Source: JABAAE01 sp036336715 | GTDB lineage: Bacteria > Planctomycetota > Planctomycetia > Pirellulales > Pirellulaceae | Assembly: GCA_036336715.1 (NCBI GenBank) | Contig: JAYZFP010000091.1 | Span: 1 to 64,000, forward strand | Direction of reading: 5' to 3' | DNA length: 64,000 nucleotides | In this document: one piece after another, positions 44,282 to 53,389 of the stretch | Numbering within the stretch: position 1 is the first letter of the stretch | Layout: the number at the start of each line of letters is the position of its first letter | Program-made: the position numbers and the translations under genes | The notes under the pieces: model-generated | What the model was told of the DNA's origin: nothing | Seen by the model: the letters and a program-made list of their open reading frames with translations, nothing else | The model's database searches: none

Positions 44282-44549
44282 TGTTCTCGCTGGAGGTCAG
44301 CAGGGGAGTGGAACAATGGTCCATCCCACCCCATTATCTCGACCTGACACTGGAATTATGACACCAAAATCACGATTTGTCCGGCCTGGTAATGAAAGGT
44401 TCATCCATTTTTGGCTGCTGAGCCTCGCGAATCTTCCATGAAAGTGGGGGGATCATCGGGGGCAAGTCGGATGGGAAATCCTGCTGCCCGGGAGTGGACA
44501 TTATCTGGTAAGATGGGCGTTTACCGTATGAAAAATCCGGAATGAAAAG

Positions 44550-46715
44550 ATGAAAATTCAGAATGCCCTTTGGATTGTCCTGCTCTTTTTCACAGGCCCG
44601 TTAATGGATCAACATGAAGCCAATGCCCAGCCGGGCAAATCCTGGAAGTACCCGGAAACTCGAAAAGTCGAACAGGTCGACGAGTATTTTGAGCTGCAGG
44701 TCAAGGATCCTTACCGATGGCTTGAAAATGATGTCCGTGTCGACAAGGACGTTGAAACCTGGGTAAGCAGGCAGAACCGGTTGACCTTTGGTTACCTGAA
44801 GCAACTTCCTTACCGGGAGGAGATTGAAAAGCGGATCACCAGGCTCTGGAATTATGAAAAGTACGGTCTGCCCCGGAAAGCCGGCGAGCATTACTACTAT
44901 GCCAAAAACGATGGCTTGCAGAATCAGTCCGTGATTTACCAGGTCGATTCACTGGATGGCGATCCCCGCGTGCTGGTCGACCCCAATCAGTGGTCCAAGG
45001 ATGGTACCGTGGCGCTGGCTGGAATGACATTCAGTGAGGACGGCAGGTACATGGCCTATGGGATACAGGACGGAGGTTCCGACTGGCGGACGTGGCGTGT
45101 GATGGATGTCGAAAAGCGGGAAATGCTGGATGACGAATTGAACTGGATCAAGTTCAGCGGTGTCTCGTGGGCGGCCGACAGTCAGGGATTCTATTACGGA
45201 AGATACGACGAGCCGCAAAAGGGACAGAAATTCCAGAGCCTGAACAAAAACATGAAGGTCTACTATCACCGTGTCGGCACCTCCCAGGCCGAAGACCGAC
45301 TGGTTCTTGCAACACCCGATCATCCCGACTGGGGTTTTCAGGCTTCCGCTACCGAAGATGGCGGTTACCTTGTGGTGACCGTGTGGAAGGGGACCGCGGA
45401 CAAGTACCGAATCAAGTACCTGGACCTGTCCGACGGAAAAAACTCAATGGTCGATCTGATTGATCATTTCGACAACGAATTTTCCTTTATCGGTAACCGG
45501 GACAACCTGTTCTACTTCAAGTCGGACTGGAAGGCACCGCGGAAGTGCATTCTGGCAATCAACGTCCTCAAGCCCCAGCCGGAGAACTGGAAAGTGATCG
45601 TTCCCGAGGCGGAGGAAACACTCGATAGCGCGGGGATCGTGGGCGGAATGCTCGTTGCCGATTACCTGAAGGATGCAAAAACCCAGGTCAAGATTTTTGA
45701 CCTTGATGGAAAGTTTGTCCGCGAGGTCCGTTTCCCGGGCATTGGAACCGCGTCCGGTTTTGGTGGAAAGCAGGACCAGACGGAGACCTTCTATTCCTTT
45801 TCCAGTTTTGCGACGCCACCGACCATTTTCCGTTATGACATGAAAAGTGGTGAAAGCGAGGTGGTGCGATCGGCCAAAGTTGATTTTGACCCGCAGGATT
45901 ACGTGGTCAAGCAGGTCTTTTACGAGAGCCGTGATGGAACAAAAGTTCCAATGTTCATCGCGCACAAACGGGGAATCGAACTGAACGGCAAAAACCCGAC
46001 ACTGCTTTACGGTTATGGTGGATTCAGTATTTCACTCACACCCGGGTTTTCAATCAGCCGGCTGCAGTGGATGGAGATGGGGGGCGTGTTTGCGATGCCC
46101 AACCTTCGAGGAGGCGGGGAATATGGCGAGCCGTGGCACCTCGCCGGAACCAAGCTGAAAAAACAGAATGTATTTGATGACTTCATTGCAGCCGCAGAAT
46201 ACCTGGTACGGGAAAAATACACCTCTCCCAAAAAACTGGCAATTCAGGGGGGAAGCAACGGCGGTTTGCTGGTAGGAGCCTGCATGACCCAGCGCCCCGA
46301 TCTGTACGCGGCCTGTCTGCCAGCCGTGGGGGTCATGGACATGCTCCGGTTTCACAAGTTTACGGCGGGGCGATTCTGGGTAGATGACTACGGTTGCAGC
46401 GAAACCAGCCTGGAAGAATTCAAGGCCCTGGTCAATTATTCGCCATATCACAACCTCAAAGCCGGAACCAGCTACCCGGCTACGTTGGTGACCACTGCAG
46501 ATACGGACGACCGGGTGGTTCCCGGGCACAGCTTCAAATTTGCGGCCCGCCTGCAGGAGGCCCAGGCTGGAAACCAGCCGACCCTGATCCGAATCGAAAC
46601 AAGGGCAGGACATGGTGCCGGTAAACCGACGTCCAAGATTATTGAAGAGATTGCAGACCAGTGGGCCTTCCTGATCCGGCACCTGGATGCCAAACCTGCG
46701 ATCAAGGTAAATTGA
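44550..46715 (+). CDS. Secreted prolyl oligopeptidase (S9A)
   Basis: A signal peptide (about residues 1-25) precedes an N-terminal segment YPETRKVEQVDEYF and the seven-bladed propeller, then the alpha/beta-hydrolase domain. The nucleophile is S569 in QGGSNGGLL. The acid is in TADTDDRVVP (about 651-654) and the His is H688 in TRAGHGAGKP. The 721 residues match POP. It cleaves short peptides after proline, here presumably outside the cytoplasm. The DUF2752 gene follows after 13 bases, so they may be co-transcribed. Confidence 0.96.
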   Translation: MKIQNALWIVLLFFTGPLMDQHEANAQPGKSWKYPETRKVEQVDEYFELQVKDPYRWLENDVRVDKDVETWVSRQNRLTFGYLKQLPYREEIEKRITRLWNYEKYGLPRKAGEHYYYAKNDGLQNQSVIYQVDSLDGDPRVLVDPNQWSKDGTVALAGMTFSEDGRYMAYGIQDGGSDWRTWRVMDVEKREMLDDELNWIKFSGVSWAADSQGFYYGRYDEPQKGQKFQSLNKNMKVYYHRVGTSQAEDRLVLATPDHPDWGFQASATEDGGYLVVTVWKGTADKYRIKYLDLSDGKNSMVDLIDHFDNEFSFIGNRDNLFYFKSDWKAPRKCILAINVLKPQPENWKVIVPEAEETLDSAGIVGGMLVADYLKDAKTQVKIFDLDGKFVREVRFPGIGTASGFGGKQDQTETFYSFSSFATPPTIFRYDMKSGESEVVRSAKVDFDPQDYVVKQVFYESRDGTKVPMFIAHKRGIELNGKNPTLLYGYGGFSISLTPGFSISRLQWMEMGGVFAMPNLRGGGEYGEPWHLAGTKLKKQNVFDDFIAAAEYLVREKYTSPKKLAIQGGSNGGLLVGACMTQRPDLYAACLPAVGVMDMLRFHKFTAGRFWVDDYGCSETSLEEFKALVNYSPYHNLKAGTSYPATLVTTADTDDRVVPGHSFKFAARLQEAQAGNQPTLIRIETRAGHGAGKPTSKIIEEIADQWAFLIRHLDAKPAIKVN

Positions 46716-46728
46716 CGCGGCAGAAAAC

Positions 46729-47169
46729 ATGACCTCGGCAAACCGGCAACTGTTACCGAAGTTTACAGCCGACCAGTGGGTGATTCTCTCGCTGTCCGTG
46801 GCTGGCTTAGCCTGCTCGTTCCTTTTCTACATGCGTCCTGATGACCAGGAGAGGGTCTTCATCAAGGGGGTCAACGCGCCCCTTCCGGGGGTATGTGCCA
46901 GTCGCCAATGGTTGCAACTGGACTGCCCCGGCTGCGGCCTGACCCGCAGCGTGGTCTGTATTTCAAATGGCCAACTGCTGAGGTCGATCCGTTTCAATAT
47001 TGTCGGGCTGGTGCTCTATTTTTACGCCGCAGCTTACATTGTCTATTCAATGCTGCGGGCCTGGATACCGGTTGGCCATTTTCTGCATTCCCTGGGCGCC
47101 TGGAGGCTGTTTGTAAACGTTACCTGGATCTCGCTGCTGGTGCAGTGGGGCGTAAAGCTGGTTTTCTGA
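46729..47169 (+). CDS. DUF2752 small membrane protein
   Basis: The 146 residues contain three membrane helices (about 19-36, 82-104, 118-142). The family motif LDCPGCGLTRS, with a CPGCG knuckle, lies between the first two. DUF2752 proteins are widespread and uncharacterised. The two cysteines may bind a metal or form a disulfide. The gene lies 13 bases after the prolyl oligopeptidase and 46 bases before the end of the convergent TerB-like gene. Confidence 0.9.
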   Translation: MTSANRQLLPKFTADQWVILSLSVAGLACSFLFYMRPDDQERVFIKGVNAPLPGVCASRQWLQLDCPGCGLTRSVVCISNGQLLRSIRFNIVGLVLYFYAAAYIVYSMLRAWIPVGHFLHSLGAWRLFVNVTWISLLVQWGVKLVF

Positions 47170-47215
47170 ATCCGGAAAGTCGAATTGCCGAGTGACGCAA
47201 AGATCGGCCTGCAGT

Positions 47216-47560
47216 TCAGCCTTCCAGAATGGACTGGATGATCTCGTCAAACTCGATTGTATTCAGCTCCATTGCGGCCGAAGCCATGGCGCAGATGCGT
47301 TTTTCCTCCTCGGCCAGGTGCCCATCGACTGCCATCAGCCGAATCATCTCTTTCAGCATCTCCCTGCGTGCCTGCTCGCCCGTTGGGACCACGATTTCCG
47401 CTTCTCCAGTGGACGCCCCTGCGAGTGCACTTTCAACTTCATCCGCCGAAATGTTCCAGCTTTCCGCTTTTTGAACCAGGAATTTGACTTCCTCCTCGGT
47501 AAACCTGCCATCGGCTGAGGCAAGGAGAACAAGATTATTGAACATTTCGACTCGGGACAT
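47216..47560 (-). CDS. TerB-like helical protein
   Basis: The 114 residues show two copies of the TerB-type helix signature: LVLLASADGRFTEEEVKFL and MIRLMAVDGHLAEEEKRI, each with an acidic DG loop that could bind a metal. TerB-fold proteins occur in tellurite and stress systems and as accessory domains; the other ter genes are absent. The protein is soluble and single. A 15-bp repeat lies just upstream of its start. Confidence 0.85.
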   Translation of the reverse strand: MSRVEMFNNLVLLASADGRFTEEEVKFLVQKAESWNISADEVESALAGASTGEAEIVVPTGEQARREMLKEMIRLMAVDGHLAEEEKRICAMASAAMELNTIEFDEIIQSILEG

Positions 47561-47964
47561 TTTCAGCCTGCTTGGAATGTTTCTGGAAAAGCAATTTTCA
47601 GGGCATCGGATTTCAGGGCATCGGATTCAGGGCAGCCATGGGGTGGGTGTTTGGCGAATCCCTCTGGTCCCCGAGGGTATTTCGACGGATACCGGAACCC
47701 GCTGGTGAGGTTCTCTGCCTCGCCTGACGGTCATCATACCGCCCCGGCTGGGGCCCGGGAAGAACATACGATCTGTGCAATGCCCCGGGTAGCGTTGGGA
47801 GGCCCGGCAGGATGGACGGAGTGCGTTTTCATCGGGACTAACATTGGTATACACGGCCATTTACAATTGATGCCGGTGGTTCCCGGCAGCGTCGAATTGA
47901 CGGCAGCGACTTTTGGGGAGGCACGAAGACCTTATTTCCCACAAGATCCTTCCATCAGGACATC
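47561..47964. other. 404-base intergenic region
   Basis: No gene is supported. The left end holds the 15-bp repeats. The right end holds TACAAT at 47862-47867 with CTAACA 18 bases before it, about 100 bases upstream of the sulfatase ATG, as a weak promoter candidate. Confidence 0.5.
47596..47634. repeat. 15-bp tandem repeat, 2.6 copies
   Basis: TTTCAGGGCATCGGA at 47596-47610 and 47611-47625, then TTCAGGGCA to 47634. Confidence 0.8.
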
Positions 47965-49500
47965 ATGCACTCCAGAAAAGAATTCATGCTGACCCTCCTC
48001 CTTGGCCTGGCAGGTTTTTCCTCTCTCCATGCCAGCGATGCCCAAAAGCCCAACATTATCTACATTCTGGCTGACGACCTGGGGTATGGGGATGTTGGAG
48101 CACTGAATCCCGCCTGCAAAATCAGGACGCCCAGTATGGATCTTTTGGCGCGACAGGGCATGAAGTTCACCGATGCCCATTCCGGATCGGCGGTTTGCAC
48201 CCCCACCCGCTATGGCGTCCTGACCGGTCGCTATGCCTGGAGAACACGATTGCAATCGGGTGTCTGTTGGGGTTACTCGCTGCCGCTGATTGCCCGTGAG
48301 CGGATGACGGTTGCCTCGATGTTGAAGAAAAATGGCTACCGCACAGCTTGTGTCGGCAAGTGGCACTTGGGCCTGGAGTGGACCAGGAAAGACCCGTCCA
48401 TTTTGCCCAATGACAGTTCGAACCTTAAATGGGACAACTTCGATTTCTCCAAACCGATCGTTTCCGGACCCAACCAGCTTGGTTTTGATTATTTTTTTGG
48501 AATTTCAGCGTCTCTGGACATGCACCCGCACGTCTATATCGAGAATGACCGGGTCACAAGCGTCCCCACAAAAATCATCAAGGGCAACGGAGGAAAGGCT
48601 TTTTGGCGAGAGGGCCCCATCGGGGATGATTTCAAGCATGTCGAGGTTTTGGACAAGTTGACTGAAAAAGCGGTTGACTTCATTGGCGATCAGGCACCGG
48701 GAGAACCTTTTTTCCTCTACTTTCCCCTCACGGCACCCCACAAGCCGATCATCCCCAGTGAAAAGTTTCTGAATCGGAGTGGTCTCAATGAATGGGGCGA
48801 TTTCGTGATGCAGGTCGACGAGACGGTTGGGGCTGTGATGCAGGCGGTGGAAAAAAAAGGGCTGACTGACAGGACGCTGATTATTGTCACCAGTGATAAC
48901 GGGGCCACTCCGGGTGCCGATTTCAAGACCCTTGCTGCCAAAGGGCACGATCCCAGTGGGCCTTTGAGGGGCCACAAGGCGGACCTGTTTGAAGGTGGGC
49001 ATCGGGTAGCCTTCCTGGCGCAATGGCCTGGGACCATCCCGCCGGGGACCCGCTGCGACCAGACGATCTGTCATACTGATCTCCTGGCAACCGCAGCGGA
49101 AATTGTCGATTGTGATTTGCCCGATCAGGCCGGTGAAGATTCTGTCAGTATTCTGCCTTTGATGAAACAGCCGGACCACGGGCCGGTGCGGGAGGCCACT
49201 GTTCACCATTCCATCAACGGTTCCTTTTCCATTCGCAGGGGCAAATGGAAATTGAGCTTTTGTCCCGGGTCCGGCGGTTGGAGCCAGCCACGACCTGCAG
49301 AAGCGAGGAAAAAAAAGCTGCCAAGCCTGCAGCTTTATGATCTCGAGGGTGACCTGGCGGAAGAGGACAACCTGCAGGGGGAGTACGTGCAGCTGGTGGA
49401 TGAAATGACCGGTTTGCTGCGATCCTACATCGACAAGGGCCGAAGTACGCCGGGTGCCCGGCAGAAAAACGATCGCGACGTGAACTTTCAATCGAAATAG
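47965..49500 (+). CDS. Secreted arylsulfatase (type I sulfatase)
   Basis: A signal peptide (residues 1-23, ending LHASDAQ) precedes a sulfatase domain. The metal Asp pair is at LADDLGYGDVG. The formylglycine motif is C78-T-P-T-R in AVCTPTRYGVLTGRYAWRTR, the classical CxPxR form. K-W-H-L-G and a TSDNGA segment complete the active site. The 511 residues match arylsulfatase A-type planctomycete enzymes. Maturation needs a formylglycine-generating enzyme (not in the window). Substrate presumably sulfated polysaccharide. It stands alone upstream; the next gene converges 14 bases after it. Confidence 0.94.
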   Translation: MHSRKEFMLTLLLGLAGFSSLHASDAQKPNIIYILADDLGYGDVGALNPACKIRTPSMDLLARQGMKFTDAHSGSAVCTPTRYGVLTGRYAWRTRLQSGVCWGYSLPLIARERMTVASMLKKNGYRTACVGKWHLGLEWTRKDPSILPNDSSNLKWDNFDFSKPIVSGPNQLGFDYFFGISASLDMHPHVYIENDRVTSVPTKIIKGNGGKAFWREGPIGDDFKHVEVLDKLTEKAVDFIGDQAPGEPFFLYFPLTAPHKPIIPSEKFLNRSGLNEWGDFVMQVDETVGAVMQAVEKKGLTDRTLIIVTSDNGATPGADFKTLAAKGHDPSGPLRGHKADLFEGGHRVAFLAQWPGTIPPGTRCDQTICHTDLLATAAEIVDCDLPDQAGEDSVSILPLMKQPDHGPVREATVHHSINGSFSIRRGKWKLSFCPGSGGWSQPRPAEARKKKLPSLQLYDLEGDLAEEDNLQGEYVQLVDEMTGLLRSYIDKGRSTPGARQKNDRDVNFQSK

Positions 49501-49514
49501 GGTTGGTCACGCCG

Positions 49515-51410
49515 TCAGGCTTTGCGAATGAAACTGTCGGCAAAGCTCCTTACCTCATGACCGTTGAGGACGTGCACATCTCGAAGCTGTGCGAGGGTGG
49601 ATGAGCTGAACTGTCCCAGCGGAAGGTGAACCCAGGTTTTGCCAAATCGTTTCGCCAGTCTTCGCCAACCGGCACCTGGAGGGGCAACAGAGAGCAGGGC
49701 GATGGCGTTACTCTGGCTGTGGAGACATGCTGCGGCCAGCAGGCGTTCTTCAAGTGTTTCGGTGAAGTCGAGGCGTTTGTCGTTCCAGATTTCAGGAATG
49801 TACCTGGGCGGGAAAAGGAACAAGGCGCCACCGTAATTGGCAAGGCAGATCCCGGGGCCGACAGGGTTCTCCGCAAAGTTCGTTGCAAAGAATGCCAGGG
49901 TGGACTCGTTTTCGTGCTCTGCGAACCAGGTGGTCCGCCAGGGGTAATCTCGCGGGTCCGCGGGGCTGTCAAACAGCATCACGGCACAGTCCATCTGGCC
50001 CCGGTTGGGCGGCAAAACCTTGACGTAGATTTCTCCTTCATACCAGTGTCGCAGGGTATCCCGGATGTCGATGCCATCCTTGATGCTGGAGGTAAATTTT
50101 TCCGTCTTCGCCAGGTCCGCACCCAGAACCTGCTGAGCCCGGTCAAAAACGGTTTGACGAAAGTTTTCAATCAACTCGTCTTCCGGTGGCCAACTGCATT
50201 GCTTGTGGGGGTTCCACCGCTGTTGCCATTTCCGGACGTCTTCCGGTTCGGGTTTCTTCTTGATGGCCAACTGACGCCATTGCAACGGTACTCCAGGCAG
50301 GCGGTTGGTAAGTGAGAGGAGCGTGTCATCTGACAGTGAGCACTGCCCGATCCCCATCCGGACAGCATCCAGGGAGGCAGGGTTCCGGTAGGGGTATTCT
50401 TTGGCTTTCTCAAATACATGCAGTGCAAACTGGTCTCCAAAAACCTGTTGGGCCGCCAGGATCATGTCTGGCAGATCGGCTGTCAATCGCCTGTTCAGCA
50501 GGGTCAGGTTTCGCAGGTACTTCATGCAGGTGGCCAGCAGGTGAGGGGTGATTTTCCTGGCTCGACCCTTGAGATCCTGCTGGTAGGCATCCCTTGCGGA
50601 GAGGAAAAGTGATTTGATTCCGTCAATCGCCAGGAACTGATCCGATTCCAGTTCCGCGCGCGCCTGTTCGTAGAGACCGGTGATGTAGGGAAGCTCTCCC
50701 AGCAGGAAGTAGAGCGTCCGATCCTCGACGGGCAGTAACCGGGCTTCATGAACCGGTTCCTCGTCCGGTTCTGTTTGATCCCGCTGGTCAAACGTTTCCT
50801 TGATCCAGGGCCAGTCCAGCACGTTGCAAACCAGCAGGATCGAACGGAATCGCTCACAAAGTGTCTTGAGCCGGGACGCCATGCCTGCAATCCGGCGGTT
50901 GCGCTGTTCCTGATGGGGACGCGGTATGGAAGGAAGCGTCGCAATCACGAACTTTTCGAGTGGCACTTTTTTCAAGGCGAATGAGTCAGGCATGGCCTGC
51001 CCATGGCTCTCAAAGCAGGATGTTTCCGGGTCGATATAGGCCCTGGGAATGTGCTCGCCCACTGCGGTTCGAATGGCGGCGATGACGGGTTGGCAGGGGT
51101 CAATCGGTACATAACTGCCACCTTTTTCCGTGGGGTTATCCTCCGCCCCGGCGTCAGGGATTCCCTCGAACGGACTGTCAAAGACGGGGGCCGGGCCAGG
51201 GAAATCCTGCTGAAGGACGACGGAGGGGATCGGCAGATTTTCAATGCCTGATTCAACCGGTTCGCGAAAGGACTCCGGCAAAGGAACGGCAAGGCAATCG
51301 AACTGGTTTTCCAGCATTACCTTGCGGACTTCCCAGGCAAAATCACCGCTGCCGTGAACGACCGGTAACACGGTAATTCGAGGTCCGATTTTCAAGGCTT
51401 GGTTGATCAC
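49515..51410 (-). CDS. Hypothetical protein, large and soluble
   Basis: No family is recognised. It opens TVLPVVHGSGDFAWEVRKVML, a Gly/Ser/Asp-containing strand-loop, and later carries a helical middle and a C-terminal domain with SVAPPGAGWRRLAKRFGKTW. No signal peptide or membrane helix is seen. The frame is open to 51518, but that start overlaps the hydrolase gene. A GTG at 51410 just after the hydrolase stop (51452) is therefore preferred, giving 631 residues. The hydrolase lies directly upstream on the same strand, so the two are probably co-transcribed. Role unknown. Confidence 0.65.
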   Translation of the reverse strand: MINQALKIGPRITVLPVVHGSGDFAWEVRKVMLENQFDCLAVPLPESFREPVESGIENLPIPSVVLQQDFPGPAPVFDSPFEGIPDAGAEDNPTEKGGSYVPIDPCQPVIAAIRTAVGEHIPRAYIDPETSCFESHGQAMPDSFALKKVPLEKFVIATLPSIPRPHQEQRNRRIAGMASRLKTLCERFRSILLVCNVLDWPWIKETFDQRDQTEPDEEPVHEARLLPVEDRTLYFLLGELPYITGLYEQARAELESDQFLAIDGIKSLFLSARDAYQQDLKGRARKITPHLLATCMKYLRNLTLLNRRLTADLPDMILAAQQVFGDQFALHVFEKAKEYPYRNPASLDAVRMGIGQCSLSDDTLLSLTNRLPGVPLQWRQLAIKKKPEPEDVRKWQQRWNPHKQCSWPPEDELIENFRQTVFDRAQQVLGADLAKTEKFTSSIKDGIDIRDTLRHWYEGEIYVKVLPPNRGQMDCAVMLFDSPADPRDYPWRTTWFAEHENESTLAFFATNFAENPVGPGICLANYGGALFLFPPRYIPEIWNDKRLDFTETLEERLLAAACLHSQSNAIALLSVAPPGAGWRRLAKRFGKTWVHLPLGQFSSSTLAQLRDVHVLNGHEVRSFADSFIRKA

Positions 51411-51451
51411 GTTTAGCGGCTCTGGGAGCGGACGGTTTGGAGCATGGAGAT

Positions 51452-52228
51452 TCAGGAACGGGAGCAGGACAGGTAACGATCCAGCCAATTGGAAAGAGCT
51501 TTGCTGATGAAATCGCAATCCTCAGGAGTGTTGGTCAACAGATGATTGGCGGATTCCAGGTTCAGGATGCTGACCGGTCCTGCCGCCAGGTCGGCGATGG
51601 CTTGGGCATGCTCAAACCCCAGGGTGCGGTCGGCTGGAGAATGGAAAACCAGCAGTCTTTTTTCGAGGCTGGACAGTCGGCCAGGAAGGTCGTATTCCCG
51701 TAATGCATCGACCGTTTGTTTCCTGATCAGGTATTCGTAGGTGCCGGTGTTGACAAGACCCTCGCCCTGTTTGACCACATCCGGGTTCAACCGGGTGAGG
51801 GTATCGGCCAGGTGATTCGTATCACTGGGGGAGGCGATTACCGAAACGGCTTCAACCGAATCGAATTCGTCTGCGGTGGCCATCATGGCGGATCCTCCCA
51901 GGCTATGCCCGAGTAAAAAATTGGGGGAGGAGAATTCCCTGGCCAGGTAAGAGACCACCGACCGCACGTCATTGAGGTTGTCCTGGAAAGTGGTGTCCGG
52001 AAATTGGCCTTCACTGTTTCCCAGTCCCGCGAAATCGAACCGGCATACCGTGTAGCCACACCTGGCGAGGCCGCGCGAGATCTTGACAATGGCCTTGAGA
52101 TCCTTGGTGCAGGAAAAGCAGTGGGCGAATACTCCCAGGCCACGAGAGGGGCCTTCGGGTTCATCCAGAATAGCGGAAATCCTTCCCAGTGGTCCCGGGA
52201 TGAAAAGTCTTTGGCTGTTACGGCTCAT
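51452..52228 (-). CDS. Alpha/beta hydrolase
   Basis: The 258 residues form a cytoplasmic serine hydrolase. The nucleophile elbow is GHSLGGSA with S109, the oxyanion region is VFAHCFSCTKDLKAI, and DFAGLGNSEG follows. FHSPADRTLGFEHA and SANHLL hold the Asp and His. The protein resembles the hydrolase domain found in OsmC-linked proteins (AHCF type), but no OsmC domain is present. It lies 42 bases after the BshB1-like gene on the same strand; the hypothetical protein comes next. Confidence 0.9.
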   Translation of the reverse strand: MSRNSQRLFIPGPLGRISAILDEPEGPSRGLGVFAHCFSCTKDLKAIVKISRGLARCGYTVCRFDFAGLGNSEGQFPDTTFQDNLNDVRSVVSYLAREFSSPNFLLGHSLGGSAMMATADEFDSVEAVSVIASPSDTNHLADTLTRLNPDVVKQGEGLVNTGTYEYLIRKQTVDALREYDLPGRLSSLEKRLLVFHSPADRTLGFEHAQAIADLAAGPVSILNLESANHLLTNTPEDCDFISKALSNWLDRYLSCSRS

Positions 52229-52270
52229 GGCTGCAAACGGGGACGGTTTCTGAATGGGATGGAAACGAAA

Positions 52271-53020
52271 CTAGTAGGGCGTTCCCAGCAGGGTCTGCAT
52301 GAAATTGCGGGTTCCAATGGGGCGAGTGGTAACAAAACTTTCGCCTGCTTTGTATCCGCAGGCGGCGCCCTGGGACACGGCGACAGCTTCAATTCTTTCC
52401 AGGACATGCTGTTTGTGCTGCGGGAACTGGGTTTCGTAACAGCGGACAGAATTCATCTTTTCTTCCAGGGTGCTCCCAATATCGACCGTGAAGCCACCAC
52501 TGAATCCGCTCATCGTTTGTGGTTCAAAGGACAGACGGAAATAAACCTGGGCGGAAATGGTGTGGGGCGACGTCCCTTCGAACTGGTCGTCCCACTTGGT
52601 CAAACGGCTGTAGAAAACAGCTGCGTCGGTGATCTGCATCGCCTGCCAGTGGTCGGGTGACGCCATCGGGGTTTTGTCACCGAAACCGATGACCACCTTG
52701 GGGCGGTATTTGCGGAATTCCGTGGCCAGCTTGACTCTTGATTCATAACAGTCAAAGAGTTTCCGGTTGGGCAGGTCAAGGGTAATCCGGCGATGGACGC
52801 CAAGGCACTCTGCCGCATTTTTTGCCTCCGCCAGGCGGGTTTCCGGGCCGGGCGAGAGGGGAGTCGGCTCACCATCGGTAAGATCAATGATCCCGACTCG
52901 ATGTCCTTGTTTGACCAGTTTTGCAAGAGTACCGCCACAGGCGATTTCCACATCATCCGGGTGTGCGCCGACCGCGATCACGTCGAGGAATTCTATATCT
53001 GACAACTGCCTGCTCACCAA
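52271..53020 (-). CDS. PIG-L/LmbE deacetylase, BshB1-like
   Basis: The 249 residues have the zinc motif A-H20-P-D-D (VGAHPDDVEIACGG). The segment PDHWQAMQITDAAVFYSRL matches the BshB1-type substrate helix, and SCRCYETQF-like text (NSVRCYETQFPQHK) follows. Such enzymes remove the acetyl group from GlcNAc-malate in bacillithiol synthesis or from other GlcNAc conjugates. bshA and bshC are not in the window. A DinB-like protein with a possible bacillithiol-dependent fold lies 39 kb away, which is only suggestive. It begins a run of three co-directional genes. Confidence 0.88.
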   Translation of the reverse strand: MVSRQLSDIEFLDVIAVGAHPDDVEIACGGTLAKLVKQGHRVGIIDLTDGEPTPLSPGPETRLAEAKNAAECLGVHRRITLDLPNRKLFDCYESRVKLATEFRKYRPKVVIGFGDKTPMASPDHWQAMQITDAAVFYSRLTKWDDQFEGTSPHTISAQVYFRLSFEPQTMSGFSGGFTVDIGSTLEEKMNSVRCYETQFPQHKQHVLERIEAVAVSQGAACGYKAGESFVTTRPIGTRNFMQTLLGTPY

Positions 53021-53389
53021 GAATGGATGTAAGAAGGGTTGATTACAAGGTTCCCGGTTGGACTGGGGCGCGGGACAGCATTCGGGGCAGGGCGGGTCAT
53101 TCCACAGTGGCGCTTCCTAAGAAAGCCTGTTGCAGTCTGATCGTCCGTGTTTGCCCCGAGCCAACTGACCCGGTATCCGCAATTTCCGGCCATTGACTGC
53201 AATTGTGGTGAATTTTAACCGGTTGTCCAGCGACCATCTGCTGATGGCTGATTTGCTTCCGTATTCGGCTTTGGAGGACGGCGCCCTTGACGGGGCAGTC
53301 ACCCGGAGGGGGCTCCCGCATTCGACTTGCAGAAGAATCTCCAACCGATTTCCGCCTGGGAGACACGTTTTCGCCTGACTGACAAGCGT
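53021..53389. other. 369-base intergenic region
   Basis: It separates two minus-strand genes. I see no gene, no hairpin with a U-run and no repeat. A promoter for the BshB1-like gene should lie at its left end. Confidence 0.5.

Noticed and set aside
49515..51518. Start of the large hypothetical at 51518
   Set aside because: It would overlap the upstream hydrolase by 67 bases on the same strand; GTG 51410 avoids this.
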